Part shown: positions 1 through 8,263 of the stretch, piece after piece | Position numbering within the stretch: the first letter of the stretch is position 1 | Layout: each line of letters starts with the position of its first letter | NCBI RefSeq assembly: GCF_021245805.1 | Contig: NZ_JAJJNF010000006.1 | Coordinates: 124,001 to 188,000, forward strand | DNA length: 64,000 nucleotides | Direction: 5' to 3' | From: Mangrovimonas futianensis | GTDB taxonomy: Bacteria; Bacteroidota; Bacteroidia; Flavobacteriales; Flavobacteriaceae | The notes under the pieces: model-generated | Told to the model about the DNA's origin: nothing | Databases searched by the model: none | The model's input: only the letters and a program-made list of their open reading frames with translations | Translations under genes and position numbers: made by a program

Positions 1-662
1 CTGAATGCATCTGTTTGGGTACTTACCGAACTGCTAGAATTTAAGCCAGATTTGATTGTTAAAAAAGCCATCAACCCAAACACAAGGCCCCTAGCTGCAT
101 GACCAAATCGTCCTGCATTTATCAATATTTTTTGCTGGTTATTACTTAAATCACTTTCTCTAATCTCGTTTCTATATTTTCCAGAATAGGCTCTATACAA
201 ATCATAGATGGCTTTTATGGCAAATCCTATTCCAACCATCAAGGCAATAAGGTTGCCATAAGATCCGGAAAAAAGATTTTGGGTTAAAGACGAATTGCTA
301 GAACCAATAAATCCATAGATGGCAAGTTTAAAAGCGTAGAAGGCTAAACCGCCATAGGCCAAACCACTTATAAAGTAAGCAATGCGTGTCGCATAGCCCT
401 TAAAATCGCTTGTTATATTACTGGGATTTTTAAAAACTTGGTAGAACCTCCAAAACAAATATCCAAGCAAACCTAAGCCCATTAGAATGAGTAATACTTG
501 TCCAAAAGGTTGTTTTGCTAAAAATTGTAATGCTCCGGTACTTCCAGCCTTCTCGCCACCATTGCTAAAAGCCGCTAAACCCGTAAGTATACCTATAATA
601 CAATATACTGTGCCTTTGGCGGCCATTCCGAATCTGGCAAAGTTTTTTTTATGTGAGCTCAT
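1..662 (-). CDS. DUF1206 family membrane protein (3' end outside window)
   Basis: The minus strand is open from an ATG at 662 to the window edge, so the C-terminus is missing. It begins MSSHKKNFARFGMAAKG and has repeated pairs of hydrophobic helices, each unit opening with a small-residue/aromatic stretch such as GMAAKGTVYCIIG and GRFGHAARGLVFGL. This repeated two-helix layout is typical of DUF1206 membrane proteins, whose function is unknown. About 220 residues are visible, so most of the protein is present. The next gene on the same strand ends 63 bp upstream. The family call comes from recognising the repeat pattern. Confidence 0.75.
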   Translation of the reverse strand, partial: MSSHKKNFARFGMAAKGTVYCIIGILTGLAAFSNGGEKAGSTGALQFLAKQPFGQVLLILMGLGLLGYLFWRFYQVFKNPSNITSDFKGYATRIAYFISGLAYGGLAFYAFKLAIYGFIGSSNSSLTQNLFSGSYGNLIALMVGIGFAIKAIYDLYRAYSGKYRNEIRESDLSNNQQKILINAGRFGHAARGLVFGLMAFLTIKSGLNSSSSVSTQTDAF

Positions 663-725
663 ACTATTAAATCTAATTTATATGTATTTGGTGACAATTT
701 ATTATCGTCTTTTTTATGATGTTGT

Positions 726-1181
726 TTAGTCGTTCGTTTTTATTTGCAGTATTTCAATCAATTCAACTTCATACATTAGGGTAGAATCAGGATGTGGATA
801 GATATGTGCCCCAGTTCGTTTACTTAATGCTGGTGGTACAATTAGTTTTTTTATTTCTCCTTTTTTCATTCCAACTAATCCCTCGTCAACACCGGCAATA
901 GCTTGACTACCGCCAACCAAAACTTTCACGGGGATTGGTAATGTTCTAGAATCAAATAGCATAGAGTCGTTCATATAGGACATTGTTTCATGAATTAATA
1001 CTTCCTGTCCCGCTTTCACTGGTACTCCCTTTCCTTCTTGTATAATTTTGTATTTGAGTCCCGTTGAAGTTTTTTTAAATCCAATGTTTTTATCTTTTTT
1101 GTTTGAACTACAGCCAACCATGAAAGTGCTTGCTATTAGTAAAATCCAAAAAAAGAAGATAACATTGATGTATTTTTTCAT
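726..1181 (-). CDS. FKBP-type peptidyl-prolyl isomerase lipoprotein
   Basis: A 151-aa protein with a lipoprotein signal (hydrophobic 6-22, lipobox MVGC with Cys24) followed by one FKBP domain. Visible FKBP features are GLKYKIIQEGKG, the central GGSQAIAGVDEGLVGMKKGE segment and YEVELIEI at the C-terminus. FKBP proteins catalyse cis-trans isomerisation of prolyl bonds; the lipobox places this one on a periplasm-facing membrane. Flavobacterial gliding protein GldI has the same architecture, but the context does not allow that name. Start ATG at 1181. Confidence 0.85.
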   Translation of the reverse strand: MKKYINVIFFFWILLIASTFMVGCSSNKKDKNIGFKKTSTGLKYKIIQEGKGVPVKAGQEVLIHETMSYMNDSMLFDSRTLPIPVKVLVGGSQAIAGVDEGLVGMKKGEIKKLIVPPALSKRTGAHIYPHPDSTLMYEVELIEILQIKTND

Positions 1182-1418
1182 GAATAAGAGTTTTTTGGTT
1201 GGGTTTGTGTGTGGATTAGTTCTAGGATTTTATTAATGAGAAACAAGATAACAAAAGTACGGCAACTTTTTGTCCAGATATTTATGCTAGCTTCAAACCG
1301 CACATAAGATTCAGGAACTCGAAATCACTGTTAAATTTCTATTTTATCTTTGCTAGTTCTATTAACCTTTCTGAAATAGATAGATTTCATCAATCTTTGC
1401 ATTTCCCTATTTGAGCTA

Positions 1419-2216
1419 TCAACCAAAGGGCGAAAAAGTAATGGCGCCAAATTCCCAATTGGTTGCAAAACCAATAAAAGCAAGAAGCAAGATGCAGGCT
1501 TGGAGAATCATTAGAATAAAGAACAAAAGAATTCTGAGGATTATTCCCCATCGGGAATAATCTGAAGCAAAGGCATTGTAATACCCATAGGCAATGTAAC
1601 CTAATACCAATACTGGAGTGCCATAGTTGATGCTGGTTGCAATCACTTGACTTTTAGTAAATAGATACAAAAAGAATAGCAAATTGCCCATGGTAGATAT
1701 GAGTAACATCCCTAGTAATATCATACCGGCAATAATAAAGTGCTCACTTAAGTTCAAGGATTTTCTTTTGAATAACAGTAAACTGTTGATGGCGGCAAAT
1801 GGAACGAACAGAAATACAATCAATTTTCTTTTTTCTGAAATCATGCGATCCAATCTCTTACTGGCCTCGTCTTGTAATGCAGTGTCATTTATAACATCAC
1901 CTTGAGCCATGGCCAATTGCTCATAAAAATGACGCAGGAACAAAATCAAACCAAATAAAAACAAGCCAAAAAGGAACAGATTGTAATACCGCCTGCGTTT
2001 CCCGTAAATATATTCTAAAGCAGCTTTTCCAGGGCGAAGTAGGGCCTGTTTAGCTGTAAAGACCATGCCTTTTTCTATGCTAAAAGTGCCATGGAGGATA
2101 TCATTAAATACAAAGTTCTTAAAGGAAATGCGACGTGTATCTGCTTTTTGTCCGCAACCAGTACAAAATTTACCTACTAATTCTTTATTGCAATTAAGGC
2201 AGTGGCTGGTGGTCAT
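1419..2216 (-). CDS. DUF3667 family membrane protein with N-terminal zinc ribbon
   Basis: A 265-aa protein that opens with a short zinc ribbon (Cys6, Cys9, Cys18, Cys21 in MTTSHCLNCNKELV and FCTGCGQK), then a conserved stretch of about 50 residues (DILHGTFSIEKGM, GKAALEYIYGKRRRYYN), then about five membrane helices. This is the standard plan of DUF3667 proteins, which are common in Bacteroidota and of unknown role. It is followed by a gap of about 115 bp before the next minus-strand gene upstream. Start ATG at 2216. Confidence 0.8.
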   Translation of the reverse strand: MTTSHCLNCNKELVGKFCTGCGQKADTRRISFKNFVFNDILHGTFSIEKGMVFTAKQALLRPGKAALEYIYGKRRRYYNLFLFGLFLFGLILFLRHFYEQLAMAQGDVINDTALQDEASKRLDRMISEKRKLIVFLFVPFAAINSLLLFKRKSLNLSEHFIIAGMILLGMLLISTMGNLLFFLYLFTKSQVIATSINYGTPVLVLGYIAYGYYNAFASDYSRWGIILRILLFFILMILQACILLLAFIGFATNWEFGAITFSPFG

Positions 2217-2331
2217 GTATGAAAGTTTGGGTTAAGTGGTTTTGAACCAAGTTTGTGCTTTAAATATACTGTTTAAATTGAAAAAATGTGCTCATAGCAT
2301 TCAAGAGGTTTCAAGTTTACCCTGGATAACA

Positions 2332-2871
2332 TCATTTCTTGTTTGTTTGATTTCTATTCAACCATTTTATAACTGTACTATAATTAGTTAAAAGAAGGTA
2401 ACCAATAATTAAATTTATTCCAGAAAAAATCCAATTAAAATTATCTTGAGAGGTACCAAATCTTTCATTAAAAACCTCATTGAAAGCACCACCTTTTTGA
2501 ATGGATCCTTTAAATGCTAGAAATGCGTATTGTAGAAAATCGGATAGATTTGAAATTACAAAAAGGCCACCGACTAAAATGATGCCAAGCTTTAAAATAT
2601 GATCTGGTTTTAAATTTCCAAGTTCCATGGTTTGGTCGTCAAACCCTTTATCTAGTTTAATGAAATCAATAATGAAATCTGTTTTTTTTATTAGTAAATA
2701 ATAGATTAATAAAGCCAGAAGAGTAAATCCTAACAATCCCAAAATAGGAAGTGCCTCAAAGTCAAAAACCGTATAAATAATGTTTGAGGGAATCCAATTG
2801 AATATCGTTAATATTAAGGAATAAAGAGCAAAAATTTTAATTATAATTCTGAAAAAGTCACGTTTGGTCAT
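2332..2871 (-). CDS. hypothetical four-helix membrane protein
   Basis: A 179-aa protein I do not recognise. Four hydrophobic segments are visible (roughly residues 10-30, 42-62, 92-112 and 145-165). The loop between helices 2 and 3 is acidic (KLDKGFDDQTMELGNLKPD), and the C-terminus is basic (WLNRNQTNKK). It starts at ATG 2871 and stands alone, with gaps of more than 100 bp on both sides, so nothing in the neighbourhood hints at a role. Confidence 0.65.
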   Translation of the reverse strand: MTKRDFFRIIIKIFALYSLILTIFNWIPSNIIYTVFDFEALPILGLLGFTLLALLIYYLLIKKTDFIIDFIKLDKGFDDQTMELGNLKPDHILKLGIILVGGLFVISNLSDFLQYAFLAFKGSIQKGGAFNEVFNERFGTSQDNFNWIFSGINLIIGYLLLTNYSTVIKWLNRNQTNKK

Positions 2872-3016
2872 AAATGATGATTAAAGATTTGGGAACATTA
2901 AATGTTGTTACCATTATAAGTTTAAAGATAACTAAAGAGCATAAACTTTGATTTCATCTTCTTACTTTCTTTTCTGCCTATTTGTCTTAAGGAACAGCCT
3001 CCAAATCATTCTAATT

Positions 3017-3700
3017 TTAAGGTTCCTTTTTCACAAAATACTTTATGTAGATAATTATCAAGATTGGAACAAGAACCAGGCCACTAACAAAATTCAATAA
3101 GGATGCCCAATCGGTCAATTCATTTCCGCCTTTAGAAACCAAGATCAGTTCGCCCAAAGGCCCTTTTGAAAATAGGGTGTTGTAAATGACATTCCATCCT
3201 AAGTGAAGGCCAAAAGGTAGCATCATGGATTTAGTTTTAGAAAAAGCCCATGCCCAAGCGTATCCCATTATTCCGGTTCCAATAAAAACTAAAATCATAG
3301 CCATGACATTCCCCAAAACACCGTATGAGAACCAATGATAAACCCCAAAAGCAATAGCAGAAATAAGAATGCCTTTTGATGGACCAATTTTTTGGATGAG
3401 TATATATAACAAAGCTCCCCTAAAAATAAGTTCTTCGGTAAAGACAGATTTAAAATCCCACCAAAGGGACTTTAATATTATGGCACTTGTAATATTATCA
3501 TTTAGGATCCAGGTGGATGATTTTAGATGAGCCTCTAAATACTGAACTACAACACAAAGGATTCCAGTAATTAAAAATCCTAAAAAGAATTGTTTCAATC
3601 TTTTGGGTGTAGGGCGGATTCCTAAAACTGAAAGAGTCTTGTTTTCAATAAAGTATAATAGCAACCACGAAATAGCAATTGCAACTAAAATTCCTATCAT
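3017..3700 (-). CDS. CPBP family intramembrane glutamic endopeptidase
   Basis: A 227-aa polytopic protein with the three motifs of CPBP (Rce1/Abi-type) membrane proteases: EE89-90 and Arg94 in TEELIFRGALL, His122 in FGVYHWFSYG, and His167 in FGLHLGWNV. Related enzymes cleave prenylated or signal-type peptides inside membranes, and bacterial members are tied to bacteriocin self-immunity or envelope processing. The substrate here is unknown. Start ATG at 3700; monocistronic, with gaps of about 145 bp on both sides. Confidence 0.85.
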   Translation of the reverse strand: MIGILVAIAISWLLLYFIENKTLSVLGIRPTPKRLKQFFLGFLITGILCVVVQYLEAHLKSSTWILNDNITSAIILKSLWWDFKSVFTEELIFRGALLYILIQKIGPSKGILISAIAFGVYHWFSYGVLGNVMAMILVFIGTGIMGYAWAWAFSKTKSMMLPFGLHLGWNVIYNTLFSKGPLGELILVSKGGNELTDWASLLNFVSGLVLVPILIIIYIKYFVKKEP

Positions 3701-3847
3701 TTCTTAGTTGGTTTTAAATTAGGTCCATGGACCTTATTATTGATTTGATTGCTAAGTTAAGGAATAACAAGTTGTTTTTGAGGTTGTTGTGATGTTGTTT
3801 GTTTAAGAAGTGAATTAAAAATAACGAATTGTGACGCAAGAATTCAC

Positions 3848-4618
3848 TTAATAATCACCCATTAAATCATCATATTTAAATTCATAATTCAACAAGCGCC
3901 TCAGTTTCGTGCTATCAATTATTTTGTATTCATTTTTCGAATTTTCATTAAAGGAGATGTAGGAACGTCCTACTTTCTTTGATTCTTTAAGGTAAAACTC
4001 ACGTCTTTTGGGGTGATTGGCGGAACAGGCATTCAGGGTTTCATTCCAAAGGTCTTTTAAAATGATTTGCTTGATGATTTCGATGCAATCGTCTCTATGA
4101 ATAAAATTAATATACCCTTCTGGATTGTCAACCGCTTTGTTTGGTTTAATGAAATTTCCTGGTTTCCTGTTATAACCAAACAGTCCGCCAAATCTTAAAA
4201 TGGTTGTTTTGAATGAGGTGTTGGTAATGAATAATTTTTCAATTTCAACAAGATTACTCTCAATGGTGGGTGTTTCTTCAGTGACAATACCGTTAGTAAA
4301 TGGATATACAGAAGTGGAACTGATAAATAGGACTTTTTGAACCTTGTGGTGTTGTATTTTATCAATAAGCTTCTTAATATCCTGAATGTTCTTAGAGGTC
4401 ATAGAAATGATTAAGACATCAGTATTTAAAAAGTCCTGAATGTCCAGATTGGCTGAGCCTATGTCTATAAGAAATGGTTTAACGCCATTTTCAGAAAGTG
4501 TTCTGATTTTATCTTTTGAGGTCGTGGAGCCATACACCTCATGTCCTTTTTCAATGAGATCAATAGCTAAGGCAAACCCTAGCCAACCAGATCCTAATAT
4601 GCTGATTTTTTGGTTCAA
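3848..4618 (-). CDS. NAD(P)-dependent epimerase/SDR-like protein
   Basis: The N-terminus has a Rossmann nucleotide-binding loop (KISILGSGWLGFALA), then an extended-SDR-like body with LFISSTSVYPF and ILRFGGLFGYNRKPG. Such proteins bind NAD(P) and act on nucleotide sugars or related substrates; the substrate is not visible. No ATG lies upstream of the Rossmann motif. TTG codons occur at 4654 and 4618. I chose 4618 (MNQKISILG...) because a -7 box (TAACTTTG, 4650-4643) lies between the two TTGs, so the longer form would begin upstream of the transcript. The alternative is 3848-4654 (268 aa). Confidence 0.75.
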   Translation of the reverse strand: MNQKISILGSGWLGFALAIDLIEKGHEVYGSTTSKDKIRTLSENGVKPFLIDIGSANLDIQDFLNTDVLIISMTSKNIQDIKKLIDKIQHHKVQKVLFISSTSVYPFTNGIVTEETPTIESNLVEIEKLFITNTSFKTTILRFGGLFGYNRKPGNFIKPNKAVDNPEGYINFIHRDDCIEIIKQIILKDLWNETLNACSANHPKRREFYLKESKKVGRSYISFNENSKNEYKIIDSTKLRRLLNYEFKYDDLMGDY

Positions 4619-4642
4619 TTTTTTTGGTTTGTGGGGTGATAG

Positions 4643-4650
4643 CAAAGTTA
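4643..4650 (-). promoter_or_regulatory. candidate -7 promoter box of the epimerase-like gene
   Basis: The minus strand reads TAACTTTG, an exact match to the Bacteroidota -7 consensus TAnnTTTG, 24 bp upstream of the preferred TTG start at 4618. No clear -33 element is visible. Confidence 0.4.
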
Positions 4651-4725
4651 TCAAATAAAAATAGGTCTTAGATTGGTAGAATGATTTTCCGAATGAAAAT
4701 CTAGAAGTAATGAATCACATATATT

Positions 4726-5247
4726 TTATCTGAAAGCTTTAATATTAGTTGTTTTTATAATTTCAAAAGTGTTCAAGTCGTAATCTGTGTTCTCATATTT
4801 TTTATAAAAAAAATGAGCATTTCTTCTTTTTATTTTAATGTAATTGAAGGTTTTAAAATTTTCTGAAAAGATGAAATGCTCATTGTACCACGAAATAGGT
4901 TCACTTATTATGATATTATCTTTAAGAAAATAGACAAGATATGTTCCCTCAAGATACTGAAATGGGTCATAGGATGGAACCAATACGCCATTTGTTAAAT
5001 ACCCAAGTACTCTGTGGTAGTAATGAGCATCTGTTACAAGAATTTCATCCCATTTTTCACAATAGAATATCTTATCGAAATTATAACTTGAATTAATCTT
5101 TAAATTAGAGAGATCAGAGAAATGTGTATTAAAGGACTCTGTAATACAATTACTTGAGAGTGTGTAATTGTTATATGATTTATAAATAGTGCCTAAGCCG
5201 AAATAGAGCATTGCCCCTAAAATTATTTTAAATATTATTCTTTTCAT
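4726..5247 (-). CDS. hypothetical protein with N-terminal membrane anchor
   Basis: A 173-aa protein not recognised as any family. It has a hydrophobic N-terminus (IIFKIILGAMLYFGLG, residues 4-19) that could be an anchor or signal, then a Tyr/Asn-rich soluble region ending KTTNIKAFR. It starts at ATG 5247 and overlaps the last codons of the upstream 72-aa gene by 20 bp, so the two are probably co-transcribed and translationally coupled. Confidence 0.6.
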   Translation of the reverse strand: MKRIIFKIILGAMLYFGLGTIYKSYNNYTLSSNCITESFNTHFSDLSNLKINSSYNFDKIFYCEKWDEILVTDAHYYHRVLGYLTNGVLVPSYDPFQYLEGTYLVYFLKDNIIISEPISWYNEHFIFSENFKTFNYIKIKRRNAHFFYKKYENTDYDLNTFEIIKTTNIKAFR

Positions 5248-5446
5248 CTTTATCCTTGATGGCCCATTTTTTAATCAGTTCGTTTAATGCACCAAAGCCC
5301 AATATGGAAAGTAGCATTCCAATGGGCATTCCTATTAAAGTTCGCCAAAATTCTTTCGGATCTCTGCGATAATCAGGAAGGTAAGCCCAATATAAAAACC
5401 CTCCAAAAAGGATGATAAAAACAGAAATAATTAGGAATGCAGTCAT
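5228..5446 (-). CDS. small two-helix membrane protein
   Basis: A 72-aa protein with two hydrophobic helices (residues 3-21 and about 38-56) separated by a charged loop (PDYRRDPKEFWR), ending in a Lys/Asp/Glu-rich tail. No family was recognised. Its 3' end overlaps the start of the 173-aa gene downstream by 20 bp, which argues that it is real and in the same transcript. Start ATG at 5446. Confidence 0.55.
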   Translation of the reverse strand: MTAFLIISVFIILFGGFLYWAYLPDYRRDPKEFWRTLIGMPIGMLLSILGFGALNELIKKWAIKDKDEKNNI

Positions 5447-5463
5447 ATGTTAAGTTGTTACTT

Positions 5464-6183
5464 CTATTTGATATTCAATTGATTTTTTACTTTTGGATGA
5501 TTCATTATCATCTTTTTAAATACCTCAAATTTTTCGTAGTTATTGGGCGAATCATTGATTTGTTCATAAAAGAAGGATTTGTCCTTTTGAGGATAAATGA
5601 TGATGGTTTCTCCAAATCGTAAATCAAAAAGTTTCATGTTCAAAATTAAAGTTGAATATCCATCTGGACTTGCCGAAAATACCCAATCAAATTCGTTGTT
5701 TTGCGCTTCAAAGGTTCCTTCAGCAGTTAAGTAAGGATAATTTCGAGATTCGACCAAGGTGTTTTCTTTAGAGTTTTTGTCATTTGTTAAAACAAGCAAT
5801 GTTAATTTATCAATTACGGTGACACTTTCAGGATTTTCATAGGCTCCAATTCGAATGCCTTTAAAAATAAGGTCTCCGCTTTCAATTATAAATGGAACAC
5901 TAGAGACGGCATAATCATATACAGCCACAGGGAAAGGTGATTTGTTTAAAGGATAATCTTTAAATATTTCAGAATATTGGTCATAGGTTTCAATATCTTG
6001 TGCAAATAGTTTTAAATCCCATTTCATACTGTCAAGATGTTGACGGGATTTAATACTTAATTTTTCAATGTCCCATTCTTTTACTTCTGGACTATCTAAA
6101 ACAGCATTCGTTTTTTCTTTCTCCTGACAAGATGAAAAAGCAAATCCAAAAGCAAGCACTGTCAGTATTTTGGTTATTTTCAT
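5464..6183 (-). CDS. hypothetical lipoprotein
   Basis: A 239-aa predicted lipoprotein: MKITKILTVLAFGFAFSSC has a basic start, a hydrophobic core and a terminal lipobox Cys. The mature part contains LFDLRFGETIIIYPQ and DWVFSASPDG. I do not recognise the family. The reading frame extends to a TTG at 6195, but the ATG at 6183 starts exactly at the signal peptide and is preferred. It lies 23 bp downstream of the PIG-L gene, so the two probably form an operon. Confidence 0.65.
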   Translation of the reverse strand: MKITKILTVLAFGFAFSSCQEKEKTNAVLDSPEVKEWDIEKLSIKSRQHLDSMKWDLKLFAQDIETYDQYSEIFKDYPLNKSPFPVAVYDYAVSSVPFIIESGDLIFKGIRIGAYENPESVTVIDKLTLLVLTNDKNSKENTLVESRNYPYLTAEGTFEAQNNEFDWVFSASPDGYSTLILNMKLFDLRFGETIIIYPQKDKSFFYEQINDSPNNYEKFEVFKKMIMNHPKVKNQLNIK

Positions 6184-6206
6184 AAGGCTATACAATGGTT
6201 ATTTTC

Positions 6207-7157
6207 TTATTCGAGTTCTATAAAGCTATTTGAAATTTCTCTATCTAGTCCAATATCGAAGTTTTCATTTTTTATTTCTATGATGCGAAAAAACTCGCGG
6301 TTGAATATGGTAAAATAATCTTCAGCAGAATATTCTTCAAAGGCAGGAATAAAAAATCCCATTGTTTTACGCTCTCTTTCATTGTATGACATGAGGTATT
6401 CCATCTTTGATTTGGCTTCAGAGATTATGTTTATTTGAACCGATGGCTCTGGCATTCCTGTTACGGCATAAACCTTTTTGGCATTTTCCCAGCCATCTCC
6501 TTGGAACCCCCAACTTTTCATACGTTTAGAGTGACGGTTCATTATGGTTGTTTCCATATGGTCGGTATAGACACTTTGGTAGATGTATTGTGGGTGGATG
6601 CGGTGAGTCTTGGCAAGATCTAAAATAGTTTGACTTACAACGACGTGTCCTGGGTGCCCATAACCGCCAATCTCGTTATCTAAGGTGAAAATCACTGAGG
6701 GGTTAAAGGAATTGACACTTTGTATTATTTTTTCTGCCAACAATTCTACATTAAAAGTTTTGTGGAACTGGTTTTTTGGTATGGCATTGTAAGTTACATT
6801 GGCCGTGTCTATTCTGAATTTCTCGTTCCTGAAATCAAAAAAAGTAACTTTATCCAACAGCTTTTGGCAAGCCTGCTGATGGGCACTATCTCGCTCAGGA
6901 TTTATGGGTGTTGACAAAACCTGGATTTCCCATCCTTTCTTATTTAAAAGCGATATAGTTCCTGACATGGCACACATATCGTCATCGTGTGCTATAATAA
7001 TCATGGCTCTTTTATCGGCTAGTTGTTCTAGAATGGTATCATTTGGATAGGTCTCAATTGGAGCATAGATAGTAACGTCTTCTCTGTTACAACCCGATAA
7101 TACAATTGCCAGTACTGCAGTAACCATTATAATGGTAATTTGCCTATTATGTTTCAT
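6207..7157 (-). CDS. PIG-L/LmbE family deacetylase lipoprotein
   Basis: A 316-aa protein with a lipobox (VLSGC) and a PIG-L deacetylase domain. The zinc-binding signature AHDDD follows MIII near residue 53, and the second metal motif is GYGHPGHVVV. PIG-L enzymes remove acetyl groups from N-acetylglucosamine-type substrates such as GlcNAc-PI, mycothiol or bacillithiol precursors. The lipobox suggests action in the envelope, for instance on glycans, rather than in cytoplasmic thiol synthesis. A TTG lies upstream at 7175, but ATG 7157 starts exactly at the signal peptide. Confidence 0.8.
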   Translation of the reverse strand: MKHNRQITIIMVTAVLAIVLSGCNREDVTIYAPIETYPNDTILEQLADKRAMIIIAHDDDMCAMSGTISLLNKKGWEIQVLSTPINPERDSAHQQACQKLLDKVTFFDFRNEKFRIDTANVTYNAIPKNQFHKTFNVELLAEKIIQSVNSFNPSVIFTLDNEIGGYGHPGHVVVSQTILDLAKTHRIHPQYIYQSVYTDHMETTIMNRHSKRMKSWGFQGDGWENAKKVYAVTGMPEPSVQINIISEAKSKMEYLMSYNERERKTMGFFIPAFEEYSAEDYFTIFNREFFRIIEIKNENFDIGLDREISNSFIELE

Positions 7158-7307
7158 ATTTTGAATATTTGCCAACGGTCTTTTCTATGAACAGCTGAGG
7201 TTTTTATGTCCTAATTTTTGGGTTTAGCACCTAGCTTTGTATTTTGTTTATACTTTCATTTTATCACCATAGCTTCTTTAACTTAATCACCTTGATTACA
7301 GCAGTTT

Positions 7308-8096
7308 TTATTTTACTAGTAACGCTTTTATTTCTTTTGCTAGTTTATCAACGTTACCTTCTGAATTTCCAATGGAAATATATCTGATAATTCCCTTTTG
7401 GTCAATTAGGAAGCTTTTGGGAATGCCTCCGGTGGCATATTGGTCCCAAATTTCTTTTTTCGGGTCAAAACCCACATTAAAGTTAACGCCGTATTTTTTC
7501 ATTTTGTCCATTTTTGCTGCAACTTTCTCTTTGCTTTCACCAATAGAGATGGCTATTAAGATAAAATCATCCTCTTTAAATGGTTCAAGTATTTTTTCAG
7601 GGAATTCTGCAAATTCCATGAGGCAAGGTGCGCACCACGTAGCCCAATAGTTTAAAAGCACTACTTTCCCTTTTAAATCTGAAAGGGATTTTTTCTGTCC
7701 ATCAATCATTTCAACAGTAAAGCCAATGGCGGGGTCGTTAATATTTAGCCTTAATTCGTTGTCTGTATTTTTTTCTTCGGGAGCAACTTTAATGGCAGTC
7801 GTGTTTTTATTTTCGCGTTCTAATTTTTCTTTTTCTGTTAGCACTTCTACTTTGATGATAAATTCTCTATCGCCAATTTTATCTCCAAATTTTTGGGCGA
7901 GTTTGTTTCGTTCTTCCTCCGTAACTCCTTTATTCATCCCTTTAACCCATCCTTGTTGGTCTAATTCATTGAGTTTTTCTTTAGTGATAATCTCATTATT
8001 GGCAATGATGACATATTCTGGCTTCTTGATATCTTTTTCTTGAGCAAAGAGTGTAAATCCAAAAAGTATGAAGATGAGTGCAACAATTTTTTTCAT
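7308..8096 (-). CDS. TlpA-like thioredoxin-fold protein
   Basis: A 262-aa exported protein: signal peptide MKKIVALIFILFGFTLFAQ, then about 100 residues rich in Lys/Glu, then a TlpA/ResA-type thioredoxin domain from about residue 118. The redox pair is Cys155/Cys158 in WATWCAPC, and GGIPKSFLID carries the conserved cis-proline. These periplasmic proteins reduce disulfides, for example in cytochrome c maturation or oxidative repair. The N-terminal third does not match a domain I know. Start ATG at 8096; monocistronic. Confidence 0.85.
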   Translation of the reverse strand: MKKIVALIFILFGFTLFAQEKDIKKPEYVIIANNEIITKEKLNELDQQGWVKGMNKGVTEEERNKLAQKFGDKIGDREFIIKVEVLTEKEKLERENKNTTAIKVAPEEKNTDNELRLNINDPAIGFTVEMIDGQKKSLSDLKGKVVLLNYWATWCAPCLMEFAEFPEKILEPFKEDDFILIAISIGESKEKVAAKMDKMKKYGVNFNVGFDPKKEIWDQYATGGIPKSFLIDQKGIIRYISIGNSEGNVDKLAKEIKALLVK

Positions 8097-8099
8097 GGT

Positions 8100-8263
8100 C
8101 GTTTTAAGGTATTTAGTTTGTTGTTTGATCTTTTTGGTAATTGTTTTTGTGATACCGCCGTTTCGGCTTAGTAAGAATTAAAGATAGTCAAAGAAAGCTG
8201 ACATTATAAGTTTGCGAGGATTTTCCGAGTAGGCAAGAACCAAGCAATTATTTTTACACGGTG
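8100..8263. other. intergenic element with compensating ends, downstream of the HEPN-like gene
   Basis: This 164-bp spacer begins at its HEPN side with GTAGCTAACACCGTG, which contains the HEPN stop codon (TAA), and ends with CCGAAACGGCGGTATCAC on the minus strand. It has GC-richer ends around an AT-rich middle and several short complementary pieces (GCCGAAACGGC; CGAGTAGGC). I recall similar sequence between flavobacterial genes, but no second copy is in this window. It could be a structured terminator or a cassette-type recombination remnant. Confidence 0.3.

Noticed and set aside
487..729. 80-aa plus-strand frame at the left edge
   Set aside because: It is antisense to the DUF1206 gene, which has clear membrane-repeat structure.
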